A stretch of DNA of 64,000 nt from Liriodendron chinense. Its lineage: Eukaryota; Streptophyta; Magnoliopsida; Magnoliales; Magnoliaceae. The stretch spans positions 58,682 through 122,681 of the forward strand of contig PVNU02000861.1 of NCBI GenBank assembly GCA_003013855.2. Reading direction: 5' to 3'. Made by a program: the position numbers and the translations under genes. How positions within the stretch are numbered: position 1 is the stretch's first letter; each line of letters begins with the position of its first letter. The notes below the pieces were generated by a model. That model was not told where the DNA came from, ran no database searches, and saw nothing but the letters and a program-made list of their open reading frames with translations. This document shows positions 42,001 through 52,857 of this stretch, one piece after another.

Positions 42001-44529
42001 ATGAGTCTTCTTTTCTCCTTGTCTTTTTTCTTCATTTTGTCCTCTTCCCATTTTGTCCTTTCTTGGGCAGCTTTGGATGATGATTTATGGGCCATAGTGG
42101 GAGAGGTTGGTGGGTCCCACACTCCAGCACTTGGTGAGGGCTCTAGTGATGGAGGGATTCCTTTAATGGATGGTGGAGATGGTGCATTGAATGGAGGCAT
42201 TGATGAGGGGCTAGGGATGGTGGTTGGTGAAGTTTTGAATGGCCCCATTAATGGTGGGATGGCTGGAATTTCAGATTTGAATGGGCCCCTCATTATGGGA
42301 GAAATGGATGGTATGGATGGGATGGGTAGGTGGGACATAGGTGAGGCTATGCATCCCTTGAGTGTGGGCCACATGGATGATGTGATTGATGGAAGTGATG
42401 GGACCATGATGGACATTGATGGGCTGATCTCATGTCTGGATGGGATGGATGGCTTAGATGATACCTTTGACGGTTTGGATGCTCTTGATGAGGGCCAGGA
42501 TGTGCGACACACTTGTTTGTGTGGACTTGATGTGATCATTGATGATGTCCCCCTGATGATGGACGGTGCAGATGCCTCGATGATCCCTTTGATCGGCCAG
42601 GATGATGATTGGATTCATGATTTCCTACTGGAGAGGGCCGCAGGTCCAGATCTGGCCGTTGATTCTTCGATCGGGGTTGCCGGGACCCTTCTTGATGGTT
42701 CAGATGCATTTTTCGATGGTCAGATTAGCCAGGATACCATGATGTGCGGTGTGATCTTCACTGATAGTCCTTTTGATGGAGAGCATCGTCCTTCTCCTGG
42801 TCGTTGGTCTTTTGCGCACTCAATTCATGAGGTGGGCGAGTCTTCCCATGCGGCTGAGGTTATGACAATTTCAGATAGTGATGCGACTATATCAGACATA
42901 GCTGTTACTGAGGGCAGGTCAGGTGCTGTTGAGTCTGCAGAGATTCCAGCTTTTCCTTCTCCTTCGCCCGTCGACCTTCCGATCCTTGATGAGCTGTCAT
43001 TGATTTCTGGGCCTTTTGTCCTTGAGGGGGTACCAGTGAGGACTTGTCAGCTGCTTCCTCGTCCTTCTTGCTCGCCACGACTGCTTGCTTGGCTTGATAG
43101 CTTGTCAGCTTATGAGATTCGGGAGTTAGAGTCCTATGGCTTTGGCAGTCTGGTCCATATGGCTAGAGTTGATATTGATTGGAGGATGCTTGGAGCTGCC
43201 TTGATTGACTGGGTCCCTTCGTTGAACTTGTTTGCGTTCAACGATATGGAGATAGGGCCTTCTTTGGAGGAGCTTGCACGTTTGACAGGCTTGCCTTGGG
43301 ATTATACTCAGTATTTCTCGCCGAAGACGTCGCCTAAGATCGCCACACCGCAGAACTGGTTCGGGATCCCTTATCTTGTTCGTCCTGCAGCTGCCGGCCA
43401 GGATGCTGTAGTGTTCTCCTTGGACTTACTGTATGATCTTTTTTCGGGTCCTTGGAGTGTGGCCGGTTCTACCTTTGCTCGGAACGCACTGATGTTCTGC
43501 TTGATTGCTGAGGTGCTGTTCTCGGGATGGCGCAGGTCCCAGACTCCTCTGCTTTTTGAGGTGATGAGCCGAGCTATCCGTCGGCAGGGGATCATTTCTT
43601 TTACCTTGGCTGAGCTATTCAATGGGCTGACTGACTGCGCCCTGGGCCGCACTCCTGTCCTTCGCGGCTGTTGTGCCTTTCTTCAGGTATCTTTTCTACA
43701 TCCTTTTTCTTCTTGCTTTGCTAGGAATTGCTTTGCTCTAGCTGAATTTTTTTTCCTTTCTTGTGATCAGGTCTGGCTATGGGAGCGTCTTTCGTTGACC
43801 GTTCCTGTACCTTTTCCTGACACTCGTTGCCCAGACCTTATGCGACACATCATGGAGTTTCTTCCTCATATAGCTAGGATGAGCGAGCCCTTGTATCGCA
43901 GGATGTTCGCTGAACTTCGTGACTGGAACGTTCGTTGGGAGTCATCTTGGCTTTCACTTCCTCCAGTGCTTTGCGATGCACACCGCCTTCCTCTGATGTT
44001 GGTAGGCTTTCGATCTTACTTTTCTTATCATCCCATGCGGTTCCTGCGGCAGTTTGGGTACGAGCAGGATGTTCCTCTTTTTGCTTTCACGGGTATCGGG
44101 CGTCGAGCACTTCCATCCAGATCCTCTGACTTTAGGACCCGGATTGATTGTTCTTGGGCGAGTTACTTGACTGCTGATTTGCTGGGTTTTGAGCTGCGGA
44201 CTTTTTCGATGGCGACCGCCCCATATCAGTACTGGGTTGCTGAGCAGTCTTTGTATCGACGTATCCCTTGTTGGCACCAGACTGTTGACGAGGATGAGCA
44301 GGATATCCTTGGAGATGCTGGCTCTTCATCTAGTTCATATGAACCCTTTGAGGAACGCCCGTTTATCAATCCTTGCTTCCTTTTGGCCACTCATGGCCAT
44401 CTGTTGTCTGAGATCTCTGCACTTCGATATCATTGTGAGATGATGTCGAGGAGATTGGCTGCCGATCAGAGGTTGTCTGACGAGGAGACAACGATCCGTA
44501 CCCTTGAGCGCGAGACTATCTTTTTTTGA
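42001..44529 (+). CDS. Antisense PMD-family protein 2 (plant mobile domain), retrotransposon-encoded
   Basis: This gene lies between pol and the 3' LTR on the strand opposite gag-pol. The frame is open from 41677 without a stop. I prefer the ATG at 42001 because the promoter-like dyad at 41873 lies inside the longer version; a still later Met is possible, since the first 25 codons (FFILSSS-like) could be CT-rich leader. Residues about 40-290 are Asp/Gly/Met-rich and low in complexity. The PMD-like domain spans about 330-760: LNLFAFNDMEIGPSLEELAR, VWLWERLSLT, RFLRQFGYEQDVP. The C-terminus is a short coiled coil. An in-frame 84-bp intron is likely at 43687-43770 (CAG|GTATCT...GATCAG). PMD proteins MAIN/MAIL1 are nuclear and act in transposon silencing and genome stability. 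The role of this copy is unknown. Confidence 0.8.
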   Translation: MSLLFSLSFFFILSSSHFVLSWAALDDDLWAIVGEVGGSHTPALGEGSSDGGIPLMDGGDGALNGGIDEGLGMVVGEVLNGPINGGMAGISDLNGPLIMGEMDGMDGMGRWDIGEAMHPLSVGHMDDVIDGSDGTMMDIDGLISCLDGMDGLDDTFDGLDALDEGQDVRHTCLCGLDVIIDDVPLMMDGADASMIPLIGQDDDWIHDFLLERAAGPDLAVDSSIGVAGTLLDGSDAFFDGQISQDTMMCGVIFTDSPFDGEHRPSPGRWSFAHSIHEVGESSHAAEVMTISDSDATISDIAVTEGRSGAVESAEIPAFPSPSPVDLPILDELSLISGPFVLEGVPVRTCQLLPRPSCSPRLLAWLDSLSAYEIRELESYGFGSLVHMARVDIDWRMLGAALIDWVPSLNLFAFNDMEIGPSLEELARLTGLPWDYTQYFSPKTSPKIATPQNWFGIPYLVRPAAAGQDAVVFSLDLLYDLFSGPWSVAGSTFARNALMFCLIAEVLFSGWRRSQTPLLFEVMSRAIRRQGIISFTLAELFNGLTDCALGRTPVLRGCCAFLQVSFLHPFSSCFARNCFALAEFFFLSCDQVWLWERLSLTVPVPFPDTRCPDLMRHIMEFLPHIARMSEPLYRRMFAELRDWNVRWESSWLSLPPVLCDAHRLPLMLVGFRSYFSYHPMRFLRQFGYEQDVPLFAFTGIGRRALPSRSSDFRTRIDCSWASYLTADLLGFELRTFSMATAPYQYWVAEQSLYRRIPCWHQTVDEDEQDILGDAGSSSSSYEPFEERPFINPCFLLATHGHLLSEISALRYHCEMMSRRLAADQRLSDEETTIRTLERETIFF

Positions 44530-45007
44530 GTCAGAGGACTTACCTGATGTGGCCGAGGAGGAGGGTAGAGATTGATTGTGTTGGCCACCTGCACATTCCC
44601 TTTTTTGCATATATGATTGATGATGATGCATTTTTTTGTATTTTTTTGAAAAAGATGATATGATTTGTGTAAAAGAAATATGACGCATTTAATTGAAAAA
44701 AGAAAACAGTTTGAAAATCTACTGTGCCATGAGTTGTCTTGTGAGTGTGTCTGGATTTTTTGTCGGGATATAGGAATCAGAACTGGGGCTCGGCCAGTGC
44801 TTTGACCGATGTCTCGACATTAACTTGCATGATCCTTTGGTTCCCTAGAGGTGTAGGCAACGGAAACTATTGCCTCTTGAGATTGTCAGAGTTTGTAGAG
44901 CTCTTTGTTCCTGACTGTACTTCTTCTTGTTCTTGAACTTTCACTGCTCGAACCGATCTGATTTCTTGGTACCTGCACTTTTTTTTTCTCTCTCTCTTTT
45001 TTGAGCC
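44530..45007. other. Spacer between PMD 2 and the pol 3' repeats
   Basis: Convergent region where plus-strand PMD 2 and minus-strand pol transcripts would meet. No ORF is supported. Confidence 0.4.
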
Positions 45008-45235
45008 ATTTTTGCCTGCAGCGCTCTTTCGAGTTTTCACTACAGCCGGCCTTTTCCCGTCATTTTTGCCCGTGGCGCCCTTTCGGGTTTTCACCACGTC
45101 CCGGGTGTTTGATCTTGCCTGCCCCTTGACAGCTATGCTGTTTTTACCCTTGGCGCTCTTTCGGGTTTTCACCAAGTCCGTTGTATGCCCACTGTTTTTA
45201 CTCGGAGCGCCCTTTCGAGTTTTCACTCCGCCCTC
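45008..45235. repeat. Four tandem units of about 55-75 bp downstream of integrase
   Basis: Each unit carries TTTTTRCCC, GCGCYCTTTCGRGTTTTCAC and a variable tail. Read on the minus strand they give basic peptide repeats of the form VKTRKxAxGKN in a frame open over 44867-45250. Whether it is translated is unknown. It could be a 3' region repeat or a remnant of a basic tail. Confidence 0.8.
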
Positions 45236-45698
45236 TTTGTTTAGGCACACATTTTCTTTTTTTTTCTCTTTTTTTTTCCTTTTCTTTTCCTGAATCCTTG
45301 GATAACTGTGGCGGCTAGAGGTCGGGAATCCGTCGTTACCGGTCGATGGCAGTCTTTCAGCCCTTATCCTGAGTTACGATAATAGAGCTGTCGGTCTTTG
45401 CTAAAGACCCCTCTGAGATGAATGGATGGATGACTGTGTTTCTTCTTGGATTGATTTTTTTCTTGAGTGCCTTTCTTTGGCTTCCCTTTTTCTTTCTCTT
45501 TTCTTCTCTTTTTTTTTCTTTTATATTCTTTTTCTCTCCTTTTTTTTGTCTTTTCCTTCTTTTTTTTTTGTATTTTTCTCTTTTTGAATCCCCTTATTTG
45601 AAACACTTGTTGGTGGACGGAATGATTTTTCAGAGGTCTCAGCTTTGACCTCTTGACTTCAGCTCTATTAAAGTAACTCTTGATAAAGTCAGAATAAC

Positions 45699-46982
45699 TT
45701 ACCCGTGAAAGATCTTCACGTTGTCGGCGTTGGTTGGCTCAGGAAGATCCACCCCTCTCATGCTGGTGAGTCTGAGGGCGCCTCCGGGAAGTACTTCTCT
45801 GACGATCAGTGGCCCGTCCCACGAGGGTTTGAACTTTCCTCTGGGATCCGGAAGGTGCGACGGTAGAATCTTCTTCATGACCATGTCGCCTACCTTGAAA
45901 CTTCTTTTTCGGACTCTCTTGTTGTAAGCCCGAGTGATCCTTTTCTGATAGTACTGTGAATGACTTAGCGCACGCATGCGCTTTTCATCTGCTAGCTGCA
46001 ATTGATCGAATCTGGCCTGTTGCCATTCTCCTTCTTCAACTCCGCTTTCTAGTAACACCCGTAGCGATGGTATTTCCACCTCGACCGGTAGGACTGCTTC
46101 CATTCCATAAGTAAGCTCGAAAGGAGTAACGCCCGTAGCAGACCGTACAGATGTTCGATAGGCCCAAAGTGCATATGGGAGCATATCTGACCAATCTCGA
46201 TAGGTCACGACCATCTTCTCAAGTATCCTGACGATTGTCTTGTTTGCGGCTTCTACCCCACCATTCATCTGGGGATGGTAGGGGCTTGATCGATGACGTT
46301 GGATCTTGAATTTTCTGAGGAAGTCATCCATCTTCTTATTGACTAACGGGGTCCCATTATCTGTGATGATGGCATTAGGGATTCCTTACCGGCATATGAT
46401 GTTGTTCTTCATGAATTTGATCACCTGAGATGCTGCAATTGTGGTGTAGGAGGCTGCCTCTACCCACTTGGTGAAGTAGTCGACTGCCACAAGTATGTAC
46501 TCATGACCATTTGATGCTTTGGGACTGATCTTGCCGATGATGTCGAGCCCCCACATGGAGAAGGGCCAGGGGGTGGTCAGGTTGTATAACTCTGATGATG
46601 GGGCATGGATTTGATTTGCATGCTCCTGACACTTGAAGCATTTTCTGACGTGCTGGCAACAGTCTGTCTCCATGGTGAGCCAATAGTAGCCGAGTCGTAA
46701 AATCTTCTTTGCCATCATGTGCCCGTTCATGTGTGGGCCACAGATTCCTTCGTGTATTTCTTTCATGATCTTTGCAACTTCTGTTTCGTCGATGCATCGA
46801 AGGAGGATGTGATTATAGGATCGCTTGTAAAGAACTTCGCCACTGATGGTGAACTGGCCGGCCAAACGCTGGATGGTTCGGCGATCTGTTGCTGTTGCTG
46901 ATTCTGGATACTCCTGGGTTTCAAGATATTGCTTGATGTCGGCATACCAGGGTTTGTCAGGGACAGCTTCGGCTTCTTCAAT
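45699..46982 (-). pseudogene. Integrase, one in-frame stop
   Basis: The HHCC zinc-binding region is at 46600-46760 (HEGICGPHMNGH, VRKCFKCQ). The catalytic core has Asp in MWGLDIIGKI, Asp in AIITDNGTPL and Glu in MNGGVEAANKTI, i.e. the DDE triad. The C-terminal GPY/F-like segment is KPSWDGPLIVREVLPGGAL, ending at 45699. A TAA at 46386-46388 lies between the first and second catalytic Asp. Integrase inserts the cDNA and is responsible for the 5-bp duplication. Confidence 0.9.
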
Positions 46983-47438
46983 TTACAGGCAAAAAGCAGG
47001 TTCATCTTGAACTTCGACTGTGAGCTCCCATTCTGAAGCTCTTTTTGGTATCCCGAGCATTGACGCGAGTGTGGCGAGAGCATCTGCAAACTGGTTCTTG
47101 GCTCTGGGCATGTATGAGAAGGTGACTTCTTTGAACTCCTCGATCAGATTGTCAAGATACACATGATATGGTATCAACTTCTCGTCCTTGGTTTTCCATT
47201 CGCCATTGGTCTGATTGATGATAAGCTGTGAGTCTCCAAATACTCGCAGCTTCTTGACGCCCAAGATTATGGCTTCCTTTAAGCCAGAGATACATGCTTC
47301 GTACTCTGCCATGTTGTTGGTGCACTCGAATGTTATGCGCCTTGAGATAGGAATAGGGACATCGTCTGGAGAGTAGAGGATTGCTCCAATACCACTCCCT
47401 TTAGAGTTTGCTGCGCCGTCGAAGAATAACGTCCATTC
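46983..47438 (-). pseudogene. Archaeal-type second RNase H (aRNH)
   Basis: Beginning at about 47438 the frame reads EWTLFFDGAANSKGSGIGA (first Asp), NNMAEYEACISGL (Glu), VFGDSQLIINQ (Asp) and NQFADALATLAS (last Asp), a complete RNase H fold. The extra aRNH domain after the normal RNase H is a hallmark of the plant Tat lineage. It is joined by frameshift to the upstream RNase H and ends at an in-frame stop at 46983 before the integrase. Confidence 0.88.
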
Positions 47439-49048
47439 TTTTCATCCCCTTCAATAAGCAAGAGATCTTCATCAGGGAAGAACGTCTTGAGCGGTTGATA
47501 ATCCAGGAGGGAGTGGGCCGCAAGATGATCGGCGAGGGCCTGCCCCTTAATTGCCTTCTGAGTGACATAGGTGATGTCAAACTCAGACAGGAGTAGCTGC
47601 CATTTAGCTATCCTTCCAGTGAGTGCCGGCTTCTCGAACAGGTACTTGAGCGGATCCATGTGAGCGAGGAGGAGAATAGGGAATGCAATCATGTATTGAC
47701 GGAGTCGCTGAGTTGCCCAGACTAGGGCGAGGCAAGTCTTCTCGATCGGGGAATACCTGGTCTCGTAATCGGTGAACTTTCGACTCAAATAGTATATTGC
47801 TTATTCCTTCTTCCCGGTCTCGTCGTGTTGGCCGAGGACACAGCCAATGGCTTCTGCTGCTACTGAGATGAATAACAATAGTGGTCGTCCGGGAGTGGGC
47901 GGCACTAGAACTGGAGGATTCATGAGATACTTCTTGATGTGGTCGAAAGCGACTTCGCAATCATCATTCCATTCTTTTGGAACATTCTTCCGAAGGAGCT
48001 TGAAAATGGGCTCACAAATAGGTGTGAGCTGTGCGATGAAGCGACTGATGTATTGAATTTTGCCGAGGAAGCCACGAATTTCTTTCTCTGTTCTAGGAGG
48101 GGGCATCTCGATGATTGCTCTGGTTTTGGTCTCGTCGACCCTGATGCCATCCTCGCTCACCATAAAGTCGAGGAGCTTACCTCCCATTGCACCGAAGACA
48201 CATTTCTGAGGGTTGAGACGGAGCTTGTACTTTTCTAATCTGTTGAATAACTTCTTCAGATCTTCAAAATGTCCTTCAATTGTGCGAGATTTGACGATCA
48301 TGTCGTCCACGTATACTTCAAGCTCTTTGTTCATCATGTCATGGAATAATGCTGTCATCGCTCGCTGATATGTTGCTCCTGTGTTCTTCAGACCGAACGG
48401 CATTACCCTGTAACAGAAGGTTCCCCAGGGAGTGATGAACGATGTCTTCTCGCGATCTTCAACGGCCATCTTGATTTGATTGTAACCTGAGAACCCGTCC
48501 ATGAATGAGAAGATCTTGTATCCAGCAGTGTTGTCGACCAGAGTGTCGATATGTGGCAAAGGGAAGTCATCTTTTGGACTGGCTTTGTTGAGATCTCGAA
48601 AGTCGATGCACATTCGAACCTTGCCGTCCTTCTTTGGTACTGGTACGATGTTGGCGAGCCATTCAGGGTAGTTGGAGACTACCAAGAATCCCGCATTGTA
48701 TTGCTTGATGACTTCATCTCGGACTTTCAGAGCCCATTCTGGCTTCATTCTTTGAAGTTTCTGCTTTACTGGCTTCATATCTGCCTTGGTTGGCAGGTGG
48801 TGTACAATGAGCTCTTCATCGAGCCCCGACATGTCTTCATATGAGAACACGAAGTTGGACAATCTTGGAGCTAGGAACTCTATCATTTTCTGTTTCATCT
48901 CAGGTGGCAACGATTTTCCAATGCGTACTTCCCTAGGGATCTCAGGTGTCCCCAAGTTTACTATCTCGAAATCATCGGCTACAACATTGGTTTTGGATTC
49001 GAACTTTTTGAGGAGATCCTCAAGTTCGGGAGCTGGATCATCATCTTC
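47333..49048 (-). pseudogene. Reverse transcriptase and first RNase H, interrupted
   Basis: Numbered from the Met at 48955: primer-grip region about 100-125 (VPVPKKDGKVRMCIDFRDLN), first catalytic Asp in FSFMDGFSGYNQ (about 153), YVDD at 215-218, thumb and connection to about 330. A stop at 47801-47803 falls just before the RNase H helix (YLSRKFTDYETRYSPIEK). The frame is then open to about 47435, where a frameshift leads into the second RNase H. RT copies the genomic RNA; the catalytic aspartates are intact, but the stop separates RT from RNase H. Confidence 0.9.
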
Positions 49049-49764
49049 CTAATCCCGAACTTCGTCCAGACCCATGAGCTCGAAGTCTAATTCGATGTCG
49101 AAATCATATGATTCGACTTCAAACTCATGCGACTCTTTAGACGAACTTGGCACACTACTGAATGTAGGAAAAGAAATATTTTTTGGTTTTTGAGAATTTT
49201 CTGAAATTGAAATGCTAGATGTTTTTGGCTTTTGAAAGTTTTTTATTTTTTGGGGTTTTTGAAATTCACGGGACCTTGAACAAGCGGGCATTGCAAACCA
49301 TGATTGAGCCCAACTTGTTCCAAAGTTCCAGTCACTGCTTAAACAGGCGTTTTTTTTTTGAAGCCAGAGCCCTCAGATGGCTCTTTGGCTGATTCAAAAG
49401 TTAGGGGAACAGATAACCATTCAGGACCCCACACTTCCTCCCCTGAAGAGGTGGGGGTTGATGATTCGGGCGAAGAATCATGATCTGGCCCAATGACCAT
49501 GATTTCTCGCTGGTCGGGTTCGAGATCTGAGTCGTACTCAGTCTCTCCCGGATCACTTACCTCGCACTATAGTTCGTCTGGTTCTACAGCTAGACATGAG
49601 TTTAGAATCTGGACATCGGACCAATCTAGGGCTGGCCACTTCCCTTTCTTGGTCCAATGGATGGGATGCTTCTGCCCCTGGCTGATGATTGTTGATGTTG
49701 ATTCTGCAGAGATGGGCAAGTCGTGCCCCTTGCTGATTGATGTTGAGATGGGCAAGTTGTGCCC
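49049..49764 (-). other. Pro-RT spacer with stops and a frameshift (possible intron region)
   Basis: In-frame stops at 49567 and 49049 and a frame change between 49300 and 49560 separate protease from RT. Ogre elements are reported to have an intron between pro and RT-RH-INT, so some of this may be spliced rather than damaged. Acidic segments (ESYDFDIELDFELMGLDEV) are encoded near 49080. Confidence 0.5.
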
Positions 49765-49850
49765 CTAACTGGCTGGAATTGAAGTGGGCAAGTTCTGCCC
49801 CTGGTTGAGAGAAGTGGGCAGGTTGTGCCCCTGGTTGGGAGCAGGTGTTA
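49690..49850. repeat. Four tandem palindromic units GGGCARGTYSTGCCCC
   Basis: Units at about 49709, 49748, 49787 and 49818, spaced 30-40 bp. Each is an imperfect 16-bp palindrome. On the minus strand they read as GHNLP / GQNLP peptide repeats, with a further related unit near 49672. Confidence 0.75.
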
Positions 49851-51942
49851 GAGTAACCTGGTCCTGAGGCTGCTGTATTTGACTTCCTTCTTCATCTTCA
49901 TCCTTTTCTTCTTCTTCTGGAGGCTTAGATGGTTCGAGAATCTGATCCCATCGAATGGGGGGACACGTGGCCCAAACTAGGCTCATCGGGAGACCTTTGT
50001 GTAGTGTAGTCGGTTGATTCCCTCCTGGATCTTTGCAAGGTTCTCCTGGCTTGACGAATTGGATGGGTGAGCACCGAAATTTCTTCCTTCTTTTGTCCAT
50101 GAAGGTTGCCTTGTATCCGAGTCCCCATTTGCGTTGGTTATATATCAGTGGTACCTTTCTGGACTTGAAGTGATTCTTCATTTGGTATTTGAGGCTCAGA
50201 CGCTTTGCCAGTGAAAAGACACGGTCCACCCTTATCGGTTCTGGATTAGTGATAGAGTTCACAGTCTCGAATTCAAAACTGTGAAACGGGATGTCTTCCT
50301 CAGAGTGCTGGATATCGATGACCGGAATATCTGGTTCAATGGTAGCAGCATTGGAAGGAATGATGAGCTCCTTCTCTGCATGGATAGAGATCACTTGATT
50401 TCCACATATGTATTTCACCCGTTGATGCAAGGTTGACGACACAGCTCCAACCTTGTGCAGCCAAGGCCGTCCGAGCAGCATGTTGAAAGAGGCTGATATA
50501 TCCAGGATTTAGAATGTGATGGTAGAGATTTCCGGACCTATCTGTACTTCTATGTCGACCTCCCCTTCCACTGATCGGCGGGTGTTGTCGAATGCTCTGA
50601 CACATATGGTGCTGGGTCGGAACGAAGAAGGATTGATTCCTAGACGTTCTGCAGTCTTGAGCGGGCAGACATTTAAGCTTGATCCATTATCGATGAGTAC
50701 CAGTGGGACGCAGAGGTCTTTGTATCGTAAGGCTATGTTGAGGGATCGCCTATGATCTCGTCCTTCTGGTGGCAACTCATTATCTGTGAAGGTGATGGCG
50801 CGCGGAGCCAGGAGTTGTCCAATCATTAAAGCTATCATTTCTGGTGCCGTATCAGAGGAGACGTGAGCATCGTTCAAGGTCTTGGCAAACATTTCTCGGT
50901 GTATGCGAGATGTACAGAGTAACTCCCATACTGAGATTTGTGCAGGGATTGACTTGAACTGAGTCGCCACATCGTATGCGGCTTCATTTTTGTTACCGAG
51001 GCCTGAAAGAGCGCCTTTGGGATCTCCTCTGTTCTGATTATCTCTTCGGATGCGACGCCCATTGGGATTCATGTTTCCCACTTCCGCACATTCTGGATAG
51101 TGCCATGGGACTTCTTTATAATTTTCCTCACCTTTGCCTTCTATGACCACCAGTTCTTGCAACGGTGCTGGTGTGGGTACCAGATCTTCCTCGTATGGAG
51201 CTTTTGCCTTGAGAACTACATTGTTGCCTGTGCTGAAGGAGTAATATCGAGGCTTGTCTTCATAGATCACATAAGGTCGTGGTCCTGGCTTGACTGTTCC
51301 TGGAGCAGGAGGCTCCCATGGAATGAATACTGGTCCTCTTGATATGGCAGGAGGTTTCTCTGTTCGTCCCAGCTGTCGTAGTGTGATTGACACGCCTCCG
51401 GGATTTGCCCCTTGCAATATGACCGGCTCAACTGGAGGAGCTCCTTCCAAGACAATGGGCTCTTTCTGCTGATAAGTATAATCCTTCCATTGCGGATTGG
51501 ATTGTTCTGGAGTTGCCCCTTGCAAGATGACAGGTTCGTATGTGAGCTCAATGTATGATTGTGCTCCTTCCAGGACGACTGGTTCCCAGCATGAATGGTT
51601 GTAAGGTGTCCCTTGAACAACTGGTACATCATATGGAAGTGCTCCTTCGAGTACTACTGGCTCGAGGACTAGAGGAGGAAAGGGACTTGCCCCTTGCATG
51701 ATCGGAGGAGGACTTGTCGGCCCATAAGTGTAGGCATGAATGGAATGGATGGGGGAGAAGAAGCGATCGAGGCGTTCTTCTTCTTCTATGCTGTTGACGG
51801 TGGGGCCTCGAGATGAACTGGGATCCGTCGGATGTTGAGGCAGAGGATTCTGAAGAATATTGGTGGAAGCTGCTGCAGGAGTCCCAAGGACCGAGATGAC
51901 GATCTTGCGGTCATCAATCAGGTCTTGTATGGCATTCTTCAA
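49765..51942 (-). pseudogene. gag-pro linker and aspartic protease region, interrupted
   Basis: The frame begins with the conserved KNAIQDLID block after the zinc knuckle. It runs through a repeat-rich linker and reaches the retropepsin-like active site LVLIDNGSSLNV near 50690. Tat proteases often have D-N/G-G here. A TAA at 50509-50511 interrupts the protease domain; the same frame resumes with FNMLLGRPWLHKVGAV, the usual C-terminal flap and helix region. It ends at a TAG at 49765. The protease matures Gag-Pol; as it stands the domain is truncated. Confidence 0.8.
51403..51711 (-). repeat. Degenerate 8-residue coding repeats in the gag-pro linker
   Basis: Seven units of the form EPVVLEGA / EPVILQGA, unevenly spaced over about 100 residues. 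The same unit is visible on the plus strand as GCNCCTTSCARKAYNAYNGG. Function unknown. Confidence 0.8.
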
Positions 51943-52857
51943 AGTATAGCATCGATCAGTGGCATGGCCACGTCCTTGATGGTAGGCACAGTACTCATTT
52001 TCTCGATAGTTTGGAAGCAGAGGATGAGCAGAGGCCGAGGTGCCATTAGAGTAAGTAACTGCTTCTGCACTAGTGTAGCCATGACTTGACTGAGTGGTTG
52101 AGAGAGGGGAGTAAATTTCCTGAACTCCCTGTAGTTTTACCTATTTTGATATGAGTATTGACTGTTTCCTCTGAACTGCTACTGTTGTCGAGGTGGTTGT
52201 GGCTGAGGATTCGGTTGTGGCTGATACCGCTGAGGCTGATGCTGAACTGGATTCTGCTGATACTGTTGACGTCTCTGTGGGGGAGCATGTTGATTTCCTT
52301 GAGCAGTGGTGTTGATGTTGTTTACCTCTGTTGGGCGGGGAGGAGAACCACTGCGGTTTCCATTCCCGTGCCCGATAGGTCTTCCTTCCACTCTGTTCCT
52401 TTTGATTGGAGTGGCTTGATGAGGCCATGGGGAGATTGTCCCGGCACGGATTCCTGCTTCGACTTGCTTTCCAGCACGGATCAATTGTGAGAAATTCGCA
52501 TATGGATGCGAGATGAGATACCCGGATATGCCTGGATATGTTGAATGAACAATCATGGAGATTTGTTCTTCGTCGTCGATAGGCGTTCGCATTCGAACTG
52601 TCATAGCTCGCCAACGTCCCACGTAAGCTGATAGTGTCTCATCACTCTTTTGCCTGAGAGCTGCGAGGTCGGCTCTTCCTGAGAGCTGCGGTGGTTTGTG
52701 CTTGCATGAATTGCAAGAGCATTTCTTACATTGCTCTCACTCCTTGTGCCAATTCTTGTATGATTGGCGTATTATCAATGGGCTGTTGTGCTGGAGGTTG
52801 CGCTTCGATCATCTCAAGAGCGGGGAGAAGATGAGTTTCTTCTTCGTGGTCGGACAT
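51943..52857 (-). pseudogene. gag (capsid/nucleocapsid), internally deleted and frameshifted
   Basis: A likely start is the ATG at 52857 (MSDHEEETHLL). Conserved capsid sequence resumes only at about 52640 (YVGRWRAMTVRM, ANFSQLIRAGKQVEAGIRAG), so most of the N-terminal capsid domain expected for Tat gag is missing. The gap coincides with a direct repeat CTGAGAGCTGCG at 52653 and 52679. A stop follows MQELxQGVRAM-type sequence near 52730. Downstream is a Gln/Pro-rich linker, at least one frameshift near 52030, and a zinc-knuckle-like CAYHQGRGHATDRC (C-x2-H-x4-H-x4-C) at about 51960-52000. Gag packages the genomic RNA in virus-like particles; this copy could not make a normal capsid. Confidence 0.75.

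Noticed and set aside
41820..42539. Minus-strand ORF rich in Ser/Pro/Met opposite PMD 2
   Set aside because: It mirrors the low-complexity GATGG stretch of the plus strand and has no known domain. It is in the pol direction but far from the pol end.
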